From the NCBI GenBank assembly GCA_029547805.1, contig JAKPOP010000001.1, positions 124,001-188,000 on the forward strand: a stretch of 64,000 nucleotides of DNA, in the 5' to 3' direction. The notes beneath the pieces were generated by a model. That model had not been told where the DNA came from and ran no database searches. It worked only from the letters and a program-made list of their open reading frames with translations. The position numbers and the translations under genes were made by a program. Source of the stretch: Deltaproteobacteria bacterium (GTDB lineage Bacteria > Myxococcota_A > UBA9042 > DTJE01). Below are positions 33,797 through 41,990 of the stretch, one piece after another (the stretch's first letter is position 1; each line of letters starts with the position of its first letter).

Positions 33797-36700
33797 TCAC
33801 AGGGGGACGCATCCCACGTCTTCGCAGGACCAGCCCGGATTGCACTGGGGGCCGGTTCCGCAGCGGCAGGAGTTTCCGTCGCACCAGTCGGACCGGACCG
33901 GGTCGCAGACGACCCCGTGGCAGGTGCAGCGACTGTTCGCGGCGTCGCACTGGGGGTTCGGCGAGGCGGGATCGCAGGCGGCAATGCTCCCGCAGCGACA
34001 GGACCCGTCCAGGCAACTGCTGGTGGCGACGGGATTGCAGATCACCGCCGACGCGCCGGACCCGCACTTGCAGGCCCCGTCGGCGGGGTCGCAGGTCGGG
34101 TTGATCGCAGGACAGGTGCGGGGCGTGCCCGAGACGCACCGGCCGTCGGCGCACTGGTCTCCCACCGTGCAGGCGTTCCCGTCGGAACAGGTGAGGCTGT
34201 TGGCCTGGTGCACGCATCCCGTCAGGGAGTTGCACGAATCGTTCGTGCAGACGTTCCCGTCATCGCAGTTGGTGGGTCCGGCCGGTTGGCAGACCCCCTG
34301 GGTGCAGATGTCCCCGTCGGTGCAGGCGTCGCCGTCGCTGCAGGGGGTGTCTTCAGGGCGGGGACTCCAGGCCGTCTTGCTGGTGGTCGGCTGGCAGGAC
34401 TGGCAGGGGAAGCCCGGTCGGATATCTCCGGTGTTGTAGCAGACGCCTGAAATGAAGCAGCGGTTCGCCTGGATCTGGTCCAGGCAGCCCCCGCGGCCGT
34501 CGCAGGTGGAGGTCACGCAGGCCGCGGGCGGGGTGCAGGTGTAAGGGGTCCCCGTGCAGGTCCCGTCCTGGCAGACGTCCGGGTAGGTGCAGGAGTTCCC
34601 GTCGTCGCAGGAGGTCCCGGACAGGGGGCGATGGCTGCACGCCTGGGCCGGGGAGGGGGCTCCGGGACTGCAGGTATCCTCGGTGCAGGCGTTGCCGTCG
34701 TTGCAGTCCAGGGTTCCGGTGGGCTGACAGGTGCCCCCGGCGCAGCGATCCCCCGTCGTGCAGGCGTTTCCATCGGAGCAGTCGCTGCCCGGCGGCAGGC
34801 TCGTCCACGCATTCTGCAGGGAACCGGCGTTGCAGACCTGGCAGGAGTTCGCCGGGTTCAGGGTGCCGTCGGGCCAGCAGGCCCCGTCGATGGCGCACCA
34901 GCCGGATCGGATCGCATGGGTGCAGCCCCCGTTGCCGTCGCAGGTATCCGCCGTGCAATCCAGACCGTCGTCGCAGGAGAAGGAGACCCCGACACAGGAC
35001 CCCGCGGCGCACCGGTCGTTCCGGGTGCAGGGGTCTCCGTCGTTGCAGGCCCCTCCGTTGTTGGTGGGGACCGCAGTGCAGCGGTAGGTCGATACCCCGG
35101 TGCTCTCGCAGACTCCCCGGGTGCACGACGAATCCAGGGAGGTGCAGTCGGCAGCGGGGCCCGCAAGGCACCGCGCCATCTCGTCGCAGGTGTCCCCGAC
35201 GGTGCACCCGTCGCTGTCGGCGTTGCAGAGGCCGCCGGGGGGGGTCGGGCTCCAGGCGCTGGTGGAGTGGGTCGTGCTGCACCACTGGCACGGGATCGAG
35301 GGATGGAACGCCCCGTCCACCCAGCATTGCCTGTCGATCAGACAGTAGCCGGCCGCCAGGGTGTTCTGGCACTGCCCCTGCTTGCAGGCATCCGTCGTGC
35401 AGGGCAGGCCGTCGTTGCACAGCACGGATCCCTGTTCGTCGGTCTGGCCGTCGCAGTCGTCATCCTGGGAGTTGCAGGACTCGGGGATCGACAGGCTGAG
35501 GGTCGAGCAGGTCAACCCGGTCTGGTCGTCCCGGCAGACCGTGAGGCCCCCAGCGCAACGGCCTGTCCCGCATGGGTCTCCCTTCCGTCGAACCTGTCCG
35601 TTCCAGTCCGAGAAGGTGAAGTCCTCGTCGGTCTGGCCGTCGCAGTCGTTGTCCAGGGTGTCGCAGGACAACTCGCGGCCCGCCTCATAGACGGGGATGG
35701 CCGAGTAGTCGCAGACCCACTCGCCATTGGTGCAGGATGCCTTGACGAGGGCCGGGGCACAGACCCCGACCCGCCGGCAGTCCGAGTCGGTCAGGCCCAG
35801 GTTCTCGTCGGTCTGGCCGTCACAGTCGTCGTCCCGGCCGTTGCAGGTCTCGGGGGTATCGAGGGGCGTGGACCCGCCGGGGTTGGTCGAGCAGCCGGCA
35901 CGGTCCGGCCCCTGGCACTCGACGTTTCCCGTCACGAATCCGCACTCGCCGATGCCGATGCAGGCACTGGGGCCCTGGGAGGGATCGCCCGGGTCCCGGA
36001 GCACCGTTGCGCCCTCCCAGGCGAAGTCCTCGTCGGTGAGCCCGTCACAGTCGTTGTCCGTCCCGTCGCACTGCTCCGGAGCGGCGTTCCGGTCCGAGGA
36101 GCAGATGGCGGTGTGGCGGTCCCCGGCGCACTGGACCAGGCCGCCGGTGCAGGCCCCCATCCCGCAGGACTCCCCCACTGCCGGGGGCGATCCGGGCCAC
36201 CGGGCGGGTGGAAGCCAGTGGAAGTCCTCGTCGGTCCGGCCGTTGCAGTTCTCGTCCACCCCGTCGCAGGTGGTCTCAGATCCTGGGGCGTAGCCCGTCA
36301 GGTCGTCGAAGACGCACCGCAGCACGCCATCGTCGCACCGGGCCCAGAGGCGCTCCCGGTGCGTGGCGCAGAGACCCGTGTCCGGGCAGACTCCGTCCGG
36401 CGGGGCGTGGATGTCCTCGTCGGTGAGCCCATCACAGTCATCGTCCGCGAGATTGCAGGACTCGGGGAGGGAGAGGTCCTCACTGCCGCCCGGATTCACG
36501 CTGCACCCGGCCCGTTCCAGGTCCAGGCACTCGATCACCCCTTCCTGGGCTGCGCATCGTCCCATGCCGCGACAGGTGTTGCGACCCTCGAAGGGGGAGG
36601 AAGGGTCCCGGTAGATGGTCTGGTCTTCCCACCGGAAGACCTCGTCCACCTGCCCGTTGCAGTCGTCGTCCCGGTCATTGCAGGACTCGGGGAGGGCCCA

Positions 36701-38005
36701 GGCCAGGGAGTCGCAGAGGGCCGACCGGCCGTCGGGGGCGCAGATCACCTTGCCCCCCTCGCAGCGCCCCGTGCCGCAGGGGGCCCCGATCGCCAGGCGG
36801 TCACCCAGGACGGGGTCCGTCCAGAGGAAGGGTTCGTCGGTGAGCCCGTTGCAGTCATTGTCCTTTCCGTCGCAGGAGACCTCCGTCTCCTCGTAGCCCT
36901 CCACCTCCCGGTAGTCGCAGGTCCAGTGACCCTGCTGGCAGCGGCTCCGGACCGGGGTTCCGTCGCAGACTCCCTGGGAGAGGCAGTGTCCCGGCTGGTC
37001 CGCGAGGCCCTCGTCGGTGAGCCCGTCGCAGTCGTTGTCCTTCTCGTCGCAGGAGACCTCCGTCTCCTCGTAGCCCTCCACGAGGTGGTCATCGCAGACC
37101 CAGTTTCCGCCCTCGCAGGCGGCCCTCACGGTGGGAGCCTCGCAGACTCCCAGGCGGCTGCAGGGGCTCTGGGCAAGCCCGAGTCCTTCATCGGTCTGGC
37201 CGTTGCAGTCGTCGTCCTTCCGGTTGCAGCGCTCCGGGGCCCCCGGGAAGACCTGGTCGTCCTGGTCGTCGCAGTCGCCGGCCTGCCGGGCCTGGAACGG
37301 CGCCAGGGGCCCGCAGAGGCACCGGGAGTCCTCCTCCCGACCGGAGAGGTCCCCGTCGTCGTCCCGGAAGTAGTCGATGCAGCCGTCGAGGTCGATCCGA
37401 CCCCGCCGGGCGGCCTCGGGGGAGCAGGGGCACTTGAGACTGTCCGGGAAGCACCGGGGAGGGTCCTGGTCCAGGCGGCAGGACATGCCCTGGGGGCAGA
37501 CCTCCTCGGGCCCGCACTCCGGAAGGCAGAAGGCGAGGGACCGGTCGTCCAGGCGCACGCAGGCCGACGGCGTGGTCGAGAGGGCGTCGGCACAGTCCCG
37601 GTCCGTCTCGCAGGGCAGGCAGGCCGCCGGGAAGCGGTCCAGGCAGACCGCGTGGGAGAGGCCAAAGACCTGACCGCAGACCTGATCCGGGGCGAGGCAG
37701 TCCCGACTCGAGCGGCATGCCGCGGCGCAGCGGCCACTCCGGGCCAGGCAGACGCTGCTGTCGCAGTCGGAGGCCTGCTCGCAGGGGCACCCGGCGGCTC
37801 CGGGGGCCTCCTGGCAGTCCACCAGAATCCCTTCCCCGGAGAGGTCGAGGGCGATTTCCCGTCCGGGGTCCATGGTCCCCCCCGGGTCCGGCAGACCGCC
37901 GCGATCGGGCTTTTCCGGGGCTCCCTCGCATCCTCCGGCCAGCACCAGCAGCGCTCCCCAGACGGGCCACGCCCTGGTCCCCATGCTTGCCGTGCCTTGC
38001 CGCAT
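33797..38005 (-). CDS. Giant cysteine-rich MopE-repeat lipoprotein
   Basis: This 1402-residue protein has a lipobox (GALLVLAGGC). After a Cys-rich section come ten MopE-type repeats of the form CdgxDNDCdGxTDE (e.g. CDEKDNDCDGLTDEGL, CDGKDNDCNGLTDEPF, CNSQDDDCDGQTDEQG), spanning about residues 255-860. MopE repeats bind copper or other metals in Methylococcus and are widespread in myxobacteria. The C-terminal 540 residues are EGF-like disulfide modules (CNDGNACTEDTC and DGNACT). It is probably surface-exposed. The ATG at 38005 has AAGGAGG upstream. It is the last gene of a three-gene operon. Confidence 0.87.
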   Translation of the reverse strand: MRQGTASMGTRAWPVWGALLVLAGGCEGAPEKPDRGGLPDPGGTMDPGREIALDLSGEGILVDCQEAPGAAGCPCEQASDCDSSVCLARSGRCAAACRSSRDCLAPDQVCGQVFGLSHAVCLDRFPAACLPCETDRDCADALSTTPSACVRLDDRSLAFCLPECGPEEVCPQGMSCRLDQDPPRCFPDSLKCPCSPEAARRGRIDLDGCIDYFRDDDGDLSGREEDSRCLCGPLAPFQARQAGDCDDQDDQVFPGAPERCNRKDDDCNGQTDEGLGLAQSPCSRLGVCEAPTVRAACEGGNWVCDDHLVEGYEETEVSCDEKDNDCDGLTDEGLADQPGHCLSQGVCDGTPVRSRCQQGHWTCDYREVEGYEETEVSCDGKDNDCNGLTDEPFLWTDPVLGDRLAIGAPCGTGRCEGGKVICAPDGRSALCDSLAWALPESCNDRDDDCNGQVDEVFRWEDQTIYRDPSSPFEGRNTCRGMGRCAAQEGVIECLDLERAGCSVNPGGSEDLSLPESCNLADDDCDGLTDEDIHAPPDGVCPDTGLCATHRERLWARCDDGVLRCVFDDLTGYAPGSETTCDGVDENCNGRTDEDFHWLPPARWPGSPPAVGESCGMGACTGGLVQCAGDRHTAICSSDRNAAPEQCDGTDNDCDGLTDEDFAWEGATVLRDPGDPSQGPSACIGIGECGFVTGNVECQGPDRAGCSTNPGGSTPLDTPETCNGRDDDCDGQTDENLGLTDSDCRRVGVCAPALVKASCTNGEWVCDYSAIPVYEAGRELSCDTLDNDCDGQTDEDFTFSDWNGQVRRKGDPCGTGRCAGGLTVCRDDQTGLTCSTLSLSIPESCNSQDDDCDGQTDEQGSVLCNDGLPCTTDACKQGQCQNTLAAGYCLIDRQCWVDGAFHPSIPCQWCSTTHSTSAWSPTPPGGLCNADSDGCTVGDTCDEMARCLAGPAADCTSLDSSCTRGVCESTGVSTYRCTAVPTNNGGACNDGDPCTRNDRCAAGSCVGVSFSCDDGLDCTADTCDGNGGCTHAIRSGWCAIDGACWPDGTLNPANSCQVCNAGSLQNAWTSLPPGSDCSDGNACTTGDRCAGGTCQPTGTLDCNDGNACTEDTCSPGAPSPAQACSHRPLSGTSCDDGNSCTYPDVCQDGTCTGTPYTCTPPAACVTSTCDGRGGCLDQIQANRCFISGVCYNTGDIRPGFPCQSCQPTTSKTAWSPRPEDTPCSDGDACTDGDICTQGVCQPAGPTNCDDGNVCTNDSCNSLTGCVHQANSLTCSDGNACTVGDQCADGRCVSGTPRTCPAINPTCDPADGACKCGSGASAVICNPVATSSCLDGSCRCGSIAACDPASPNPQCDAANSRCTCHGVVCDPVRSDWCDGNSCRCGTGPQCNPGWSCEDVGCVPL
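36868..36904. repeat. 37-bp direct repeat, copy 1
   Basis: Exact 37-bp copy of 37045-37081, inside the MopE-repeat gene, encoding part of the GYEETEVSCD module. The identity at DNA level indicates a recent module duplication or gene conversion. Confidence 0.8.
37045..37081. repeat. 37-bp direct repeat, copy 2
   Basis: The second exact copy of the 37-bp repeat, one MopE module (177 bases) away from the first and in the same frame. Confidence 0.8.
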
Positions 38006-38049
38006 GCCACCCTCCTTCCGCCGCCCGCGGGGTGGATGGACCGAACGCC

Positions 38050-38529
38050 TCATGGCTGGACGCCGGGTCCCGTGCAGACCCCGTCCTGGCACTCCCCGGA
38101 GGCGCAGAGGCCACAGGTGCCGCCACAGCCGTTGTCCCCGCACTGCCGGTCCCGGCAGGCGGTGAAGAGACAGTGTCCCTCTTCGCAGGTCTCGCCGCAG
38201 CCCGAGCAGGTACCACAGGTCCCGCCGCAGCCGTCGTCCCCGCATTCGATGCCGTCGCACCGTGGACGGCAGCAGGTCTCCTGGAAGCAGACTTCTCCGG
38301 GGCTGCAGCAGGAGGACCCGCACCACCCGCTCGCTCCGTCGGGGCCTGATCCGTGACAGAGGCACTGGAGGCCCGAGACCTCGCACTGGTCTCCCAGGCA
38401 GCCCAGGCACTGGCAGGGCTGGAACTGGGGGCTCTCCCGGTCGCAGGGGTGGTCGAAGACCAGGTCGGGGCCGCATCCCACTGCCCCTGCCAGACAGACC
38501 ACGGCGAACCCGATGACAATCCGATTCAT
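38050..38529 (-). CDS. Small cysteine-rich lipoprotein
   Basis: This 159-residue protein starts MNRIVIGFAVVCLAGAVGC, with the lipobox AVGC. The mature part contains more than 25 cysteines, with repeated CGDDGCGGTCGTC-like units and CCSPGEVC, typical of secreted disulfide-rich modules in Deltaproteobacteria. It is the second gene of the operon: it starts across a 2-base gap from the TPR gene and is followed 44 bases later by the MopE-type gene. The role is unknown, but the neighbouring lipoprotein suggests a shared surface structure. The ATG at 38529 is preferred over longer in-frame starts without a signal peptide. Confidence 0.78.
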   Translation of the reverse strand: MNRIVIGFAVVCLAGAVGCGPDLVFDHPCDRESPQFQPCQCLGCLGDQCEVSGLQCLCHGSGPDGASGWCGSSCCSPGEVCFQETCCRPRCDGIECGDDGCGGTCGTCSGCGETCEEGHCLFTACRDRQCGDNGCGGTCGLCASGECQDGVCTGPGVQP

Positions 38530-38531
38530 CT

Positions 38532-40406
38532 TCAGAATGTCCCCGCCACGATGGCTCCCAGGGATCCGGCAGATCCCATTGGAACGACACCAACGCGAAT
38601 CGGCGCCTCCAGGTCCTTGGCCTGCCAGAGGGTCACGATGGCCCCGGCGGCGCATCCGACGGCCACGGCAGCCGAGACGCCACCCAGGATGGCCTGGAGG
38701 CGCTGGGAGGACCGGGCAGCCTCCACGGCGCTTCGGGCCTTCTCGGCCTCGTCCTGGCTCGTGGCCCGGTCATATTCCCGCATCCGGTCCAGGGATCGGG
38801 ACCGGGCATCGGCCCAGGCCCAGGCGAAGTAGCCTCCGGCTCCCGCCGCGGCGGCCGTGACGCCCCAGAGGGCGTAGGAGGCGGTCCGGAGCGTCCGGGC
38901 CCGCTGCATCCGCTGCCGGCGGGTCTCCTCCAGGGCCTGCCGTTGCCTCTCCTGCTGGTTCTCCTGGGCGATCCGGGCGCACTGGTCCAGTTGCTCCCGG
39001 ACCCAGTCCTCCCCCAGGGTGAGGCCCTGTGCCGCCTGTCCGATGCGGACCCGGACCTCCTCGCAGTCTCCTCGTCGCACGGCCAGCCCCGCCAGTTCCC
39101 GGGCCACCAGCGGGTTCGCCTGGATCGACCGCAACACGACCTCGGCCTCGTCCCAACGTCCCGCTCCAAGGAGTTCCCGGGCCCGCTTCCACTCCCCGTG
39201 GACCTTCCGCTTGTCAGATTCCGGGTTGCCGTCCCGCTCGGCGAACCGCGCGACCTCCAGCAGGTCCGCCACCTCCTGCTCCCGGTCCGGGGGCAGGCTT
39301 CCAGTCACGCTCCCCAGCAGGCGCGGGATGTCCGCCCATCGTCCCTGGTCGGCCCGACGTCGGGCCAGGAAGAGCCGCACCCGGGGCTGATCATAGACCT
39401 GGAGGGTGGCCTCCAGGGTCTCCAGGCCCTCCTCCCCCTGTTCCAGGGCCTCCCGGTATCGCGCCTGCAGCGACCGGCGCTGTTCCGGGGTCAAGGGGGC
39501 CTCCGGAGGCACCGCGAAGGTGTCGCACCAGGCCTGGAGCTCCGCGATCTCCGCCTCGATGCCCGGAAGGGACTCCCGCCGGGCGACCTCCGCGTGGGCC
39601 AGGCCCTCCTTGCAGGCCCCCGAGGAGACCCGGGCCCGGGCCGCGAGCACCCGAACGTGGGGATGGTCGTAGAGTTTCAGGGCCTTCTCGAAGCGAACCG
39701 CCGCCTCGGCCTCCCGTCCCTGGGCCCTCCGGGACAGTCCCTCGCGGACCAGCACCGCGGCGGCCTTCTGGGCGGCGGTCTGCGGATCGAATCCCACCAC
39801 CTCCACCTGGCACTTCGCGAGCCACTGGGCCCGTTTCTCCGCAACGTCCGGGGCCAGGTCCCCGGCCGGGATGGCCTCCAGTTCCGGGAGCACCTCCTCG
39901 CAGCGCCCCTTCTGGGCCTTCGCGGCCGCCCGATCGACCTCGCATCGGCCCCGCAGGTCCGCCCGCATGGCCTCCAGGTCCTCGGGGAGGGACTCGGGGA
40001 GGGCCTGCAGCCGCCGGGCCGACTCCTCGCAGTCCCCTTTCCGGGAGGCCTCTCGGGCCTGCTGCAGCCGGCATCGGCTCAAGGCATCCCGTCGCGAGGT
40101 CTCCTGGTCCCCCCGGAGTTGTCCCGCCATCTCCTCGAGGTGGGGAATCGCGTCCGTGCATCGCCCGAGGCCCGTGTAGGTCAGGGCCAGATAGAACCGG
40201 ATGAAGAGATTGGGGGCCAGTCCCCAGGCCTTCTCGAGGTCCTTGAGGGCCTCTTCCAGTTCCCCGGCCTTGTACCGGTCTCGTCCCGACTGGTAGAGGA
40301 TCAGCGCGGCGTCCTCATCGGCCCGCTGCGCCCATACCGGCGTCGAGGACACGAGGATCCCCAGCACCGGCACCAGGATCGCCGCTCGACCGGATGCCTT
40401 TCCCAT
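38532..40406 (-). CDS. Exported TPR-rich protein with C-terminal membrane helices
   Basis: This 624-residue protein has a signal sequence ending near PVWA (residue 28) and TPR-like helical repeats from about 30 to 500, such as LYQSGRDRYKAGELEEALKDLEKAWGLAPN. Many paired cysteines (GDCEESARR, GACKEGLA) suggest periplasmic disulfides. Two hydrophobic helices (GVTAAAAGAGGYFAWAW and ILGGVSAAVAVGCAAGAIV) near 540-600 anchor it. TPR proteins of this kind scaffold complexes; its operon partners are two Cys-rich lipoproteins. The ATG at 40406 fits the signal peptide; a longer frame start was rejected. Confidence 0.75.
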   Translation of the reverse strand: MGKASGRAAILVPVLGILVSSTPVWAQRADEDAALILYQSGRDRYKAGELEEALKDLEKAWGLAPNLFIRFYLALTYTGLGRCTDAIPHLEEMAGQLRGDQETSRRDALSRCRLQQAREASRKGDCEESARRLQALPESLPEDLEAMRADLRGRCEVDRAAAKAQKGRCEEVLPELEAIPAGDLAPDVAEKRAQWLAKCQVEVVGFDPQTAAQKAAAVLVREGLSRRAQGREAEAAVRFEKALKLYDHPHVRVLAARARVSSGACKEGLAHAEVARRESLPGIEAEIAELQAWCDTFAVPPEAPLTPEQRRSLQARYREALEQGEEGLETLEATLQVYDQPRVRLFLARRRADQGRWADIPRLLGSVTGSLPPDREQEVADLLEVARFAERDGNPESDKRKVHGEWKRARELLGAGRWDEAEVVLRSIQANPLVARELAGLAVRRGDCEEVRVRIGQAAQGLTLGEDWVREQLDQCARIAQENQQERQRQALEETRRQRMQRARTLRTASYALWGVTAAAAGAGGYFAWAWADARSRSLDRMREYDRATSQDEAEKARSAVEAARSSQRLQAILGGVSAAVAVGCAAGAIVTLWQAKDLEAPIRVGVVPMGSAGSLGAIVAGTF

Positions 40407-40436
40407 GCGCCCCCGCTGCAGGACCAGGCCCGCCCA

Positions 40437-40465
40437 ATTCTGCCGCGGGAGCCGCCATTCGTCAA
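40437..40465 (-). promoter_or_regulatory. promoter for the TPR-lipoprotein-MopE operon
   Basis: Minus strand: TTGACG (40465-40460), 17 bases, CAGAAT (40442-40437). The predicted start is about 25 bases before the TPR ATG. Confidence 0.55.
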
Positions 40466-40551
40466 AGGCTCGTTGGCTTTCCGGACTTGCGGAAGCACCC
40501 CGGAGGCCCCAGCATGGGGCACGGGATTGGGGGGCGCCAGGAGGAAGGACC

Positions 40552-41460
40552 ATGCAGACTCGATGGGAAGCCACGAAGATTCCCGAACAGCGGGGCCGCG
40601 TCGCCCTGGTGACCGGGGCGAACAGCGGGATCGGGTTTCACACCGCGCTGGAACTGGCCCGGAAGGGTGCCCGGGTGATCCTCGCCTGCCGGGATCCGGA
40701 CCGGGGCAAGGAGGCGGCTCAGGCCATCGCCCAGGAGGTCCCCGGCGCGGAGGTGTGGCCTCGGACCCTGGACCTGGCCCGGCTGGAGTCCGTCCGGGAA
40801 CTGGCCGAGGCAGTGTCGGCGGAGACGGATCGCCTGGACCTCCTGGTCCTCAACGCGGGGGTGATGGTGCCTCCCTACGGGAAGACCGCCGACGGGTTCG
40901 AACTGCAGGTCGGCGTGAACCACCTGGGGCACTTCGCCCTGGCCGCCCGGCTCTGGCCCCTGATCCGGCGGACGGCCGGGGCGCGGGTCGTCACCGTGTC
41001 CTCGATGGCCCACCGGGCCGGCCGCATTGATCTGGACGACCTCCACTGGGAACGGCGCCGCTACGTGGCCTTCCAGGCCTACGGGCAGAGCAAGCTGGCG
41101 AACCTGCTCTTCATGAAGGAACTGGACCGGCGCATCCGGGAGGCAGGGTTGCCGGTGGCCTCGGTGGCGGCCCATCCAGGCTGGACCCGCACGAACCTGG
41201 CCCGACACTCCGGATTCATGGCCTTCTTCAGCCGGTGGTGGGCGATGGAGGCCGCCCAGGGGGCCTTGCCGACGCTGCGGGCGGCCACGGACCCGGCGGT
41301 CCAGGGGGGGGACTACCTGGGTCCCGACGGGCCCTTCGAGATCCGGGGCTGGCCCCGGGTGGTGGGCTGCAGTGCCCGGGCCCGGGACCCGGAGATGGCC
41401 CGGAGGCTCTGGGAGGCGTCGGAGCGGGCCACAGGCGTGTCGTTCCCGGTCCTGGGCTAG
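40552..41460 (+). CDS. Short-chain dehydrogenase/reductase, retinol-dehydrogenase-like
   Basis: This 302-residue NAD(P)-binding protein has the SDR pattern TGANSGIGFHTA (residues 21-32), NAGVM near 104, and the catalytic Ser and YxxxK (SSMAH, then YGQSKLAN). It belongs to the branch with RDH/protochlorophyllide-reductase-like HPGWTRTNL. Its substrate is unknown. The ATG follows AGGAGGAAGGACC. It ends 4 bases before the convergent bacterioferritin stop. Confidence 0.88.
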   Translation: MQTRWEATKIPEQRGRVALVTGANSGIGFHTALELARKGARVILACRDPDRGKEAAQAIAQEVPGAEVWPRTLDLARLESVRELAEAVSAETDRLDLLVLNAGVMVPPYGKTADGFELQVGVNHLGHFALAARLWPLIRRTAGARVVTVSSMAHRAGRIDLDDLHWERRRYVAFQAYGQSKLANLLFMKELDRRIREAGLPVASVAAHPGWTRTNLARHSGFMAFFSRWWAMEAAQGALPTLRAATDPAVQGGDYLGPDGPFEIRGWPRVVGCSARARDPEMARRLWEASERATGVSFPVLG

Positions 41461-41464
41461 GGGG

Positions 41465-41935
41465 CTATTCCCGGACCTGCTCGGCGAGCCAGGGGCCCAG
41501 GCCCATCTGGGAGACCTGGTCCAGCTGGGCCTCGAGCCAGTCCAGGTGGGCCTCCTCATCCTCCAGGATGTCCTCCAGCAGTTCCCGGGTCCCGTGGTCG
41601 CCCTGCTCGCTGGCCAGTCGGATGGCCGCGTTGTATTCCTGAATGGCCTCCACTTCCGCCTGGCAGTCGTTGCGCAGCTGCTTCTCGACCGACTCGCCGA
41701 TGTGAATGGCCCCGTACTGGCTGACCACCGGGATCCCCTCCAGGAAGAGGATCCGGCCGATCAGCCGCTCGGCGTGGCGCATCTCGTCGATGGCCCGCTT
41801 CTCGTGGACCTTGTGCAGGCGGGCATAGCCCCAGTTGTCGCACATCTCCGAGTGGACGATGTACTGGTTGATCGCCGTCAGTTCCTCTGATAGCAGTCGG
41901 TTCAGCATCGCCAGGACCTGGTCGTTCCCTTTCAT
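41465..41935 (-). CDS. bfr: Bacterioferritin
   Basis: This 156-residue protein is a full-length bacterioferritin. Ferroxidase ligands are in place: Glu18 (SEELTA), Glu51 and His54 (DEMRHAE), Glu94 (AEVEAI), Glu127 and His130 (EDEEAHLD). Met52 in DEMRHAE is the haem-binding residue. It stores iron as a 24-mer shell and limits oxidative damage. Confidence 0.95.
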   Translation of the reverse strand: MKGNDQVLAMLNRLLSEELTAINQYIVHSEMCDNWGYARLHKVHEKRAIDEMRHAERLIGRILFLEGIPVVSQYGAIHIGESVEKQLRNDCQAEVEAIQEYNAAIRLASEQGDHGTRELLEDILEDEEAHLDWLEAQLDQVSQMGLGPWLAEQVRE

Positions 41936-41960
41936 CGATCATCTCCGCAGGGGACGGCCG

Positions 41961-41990
41961 ATTGTCTCACAGGTGCCGCGGGAGTCACCA
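41961..41990 (-). promoter_or_regulatory. possible promoter for bacterioferritin
   Basis: Minus strand: TGGTGA (41990-41985), 18 bases, GACAAT (41966-41961). The -35 lies over the stop codon of the upstream gene. No Fur box was recognised. Confidence 0.4.

Noticed and set aside
33797-38005. CRISPR-like spaced repeats
   Set aside because: The regular repeats are codon-phased MopE and Cys modules in a coding gene, with no constant repeat and variable spacer pattern.
34631-38356. 1241-codon open frame on the plus strand
   Set aside because: It is antisense to the Cys-rich MopE gene; the GAV-rich translation has no domain and no start signal.
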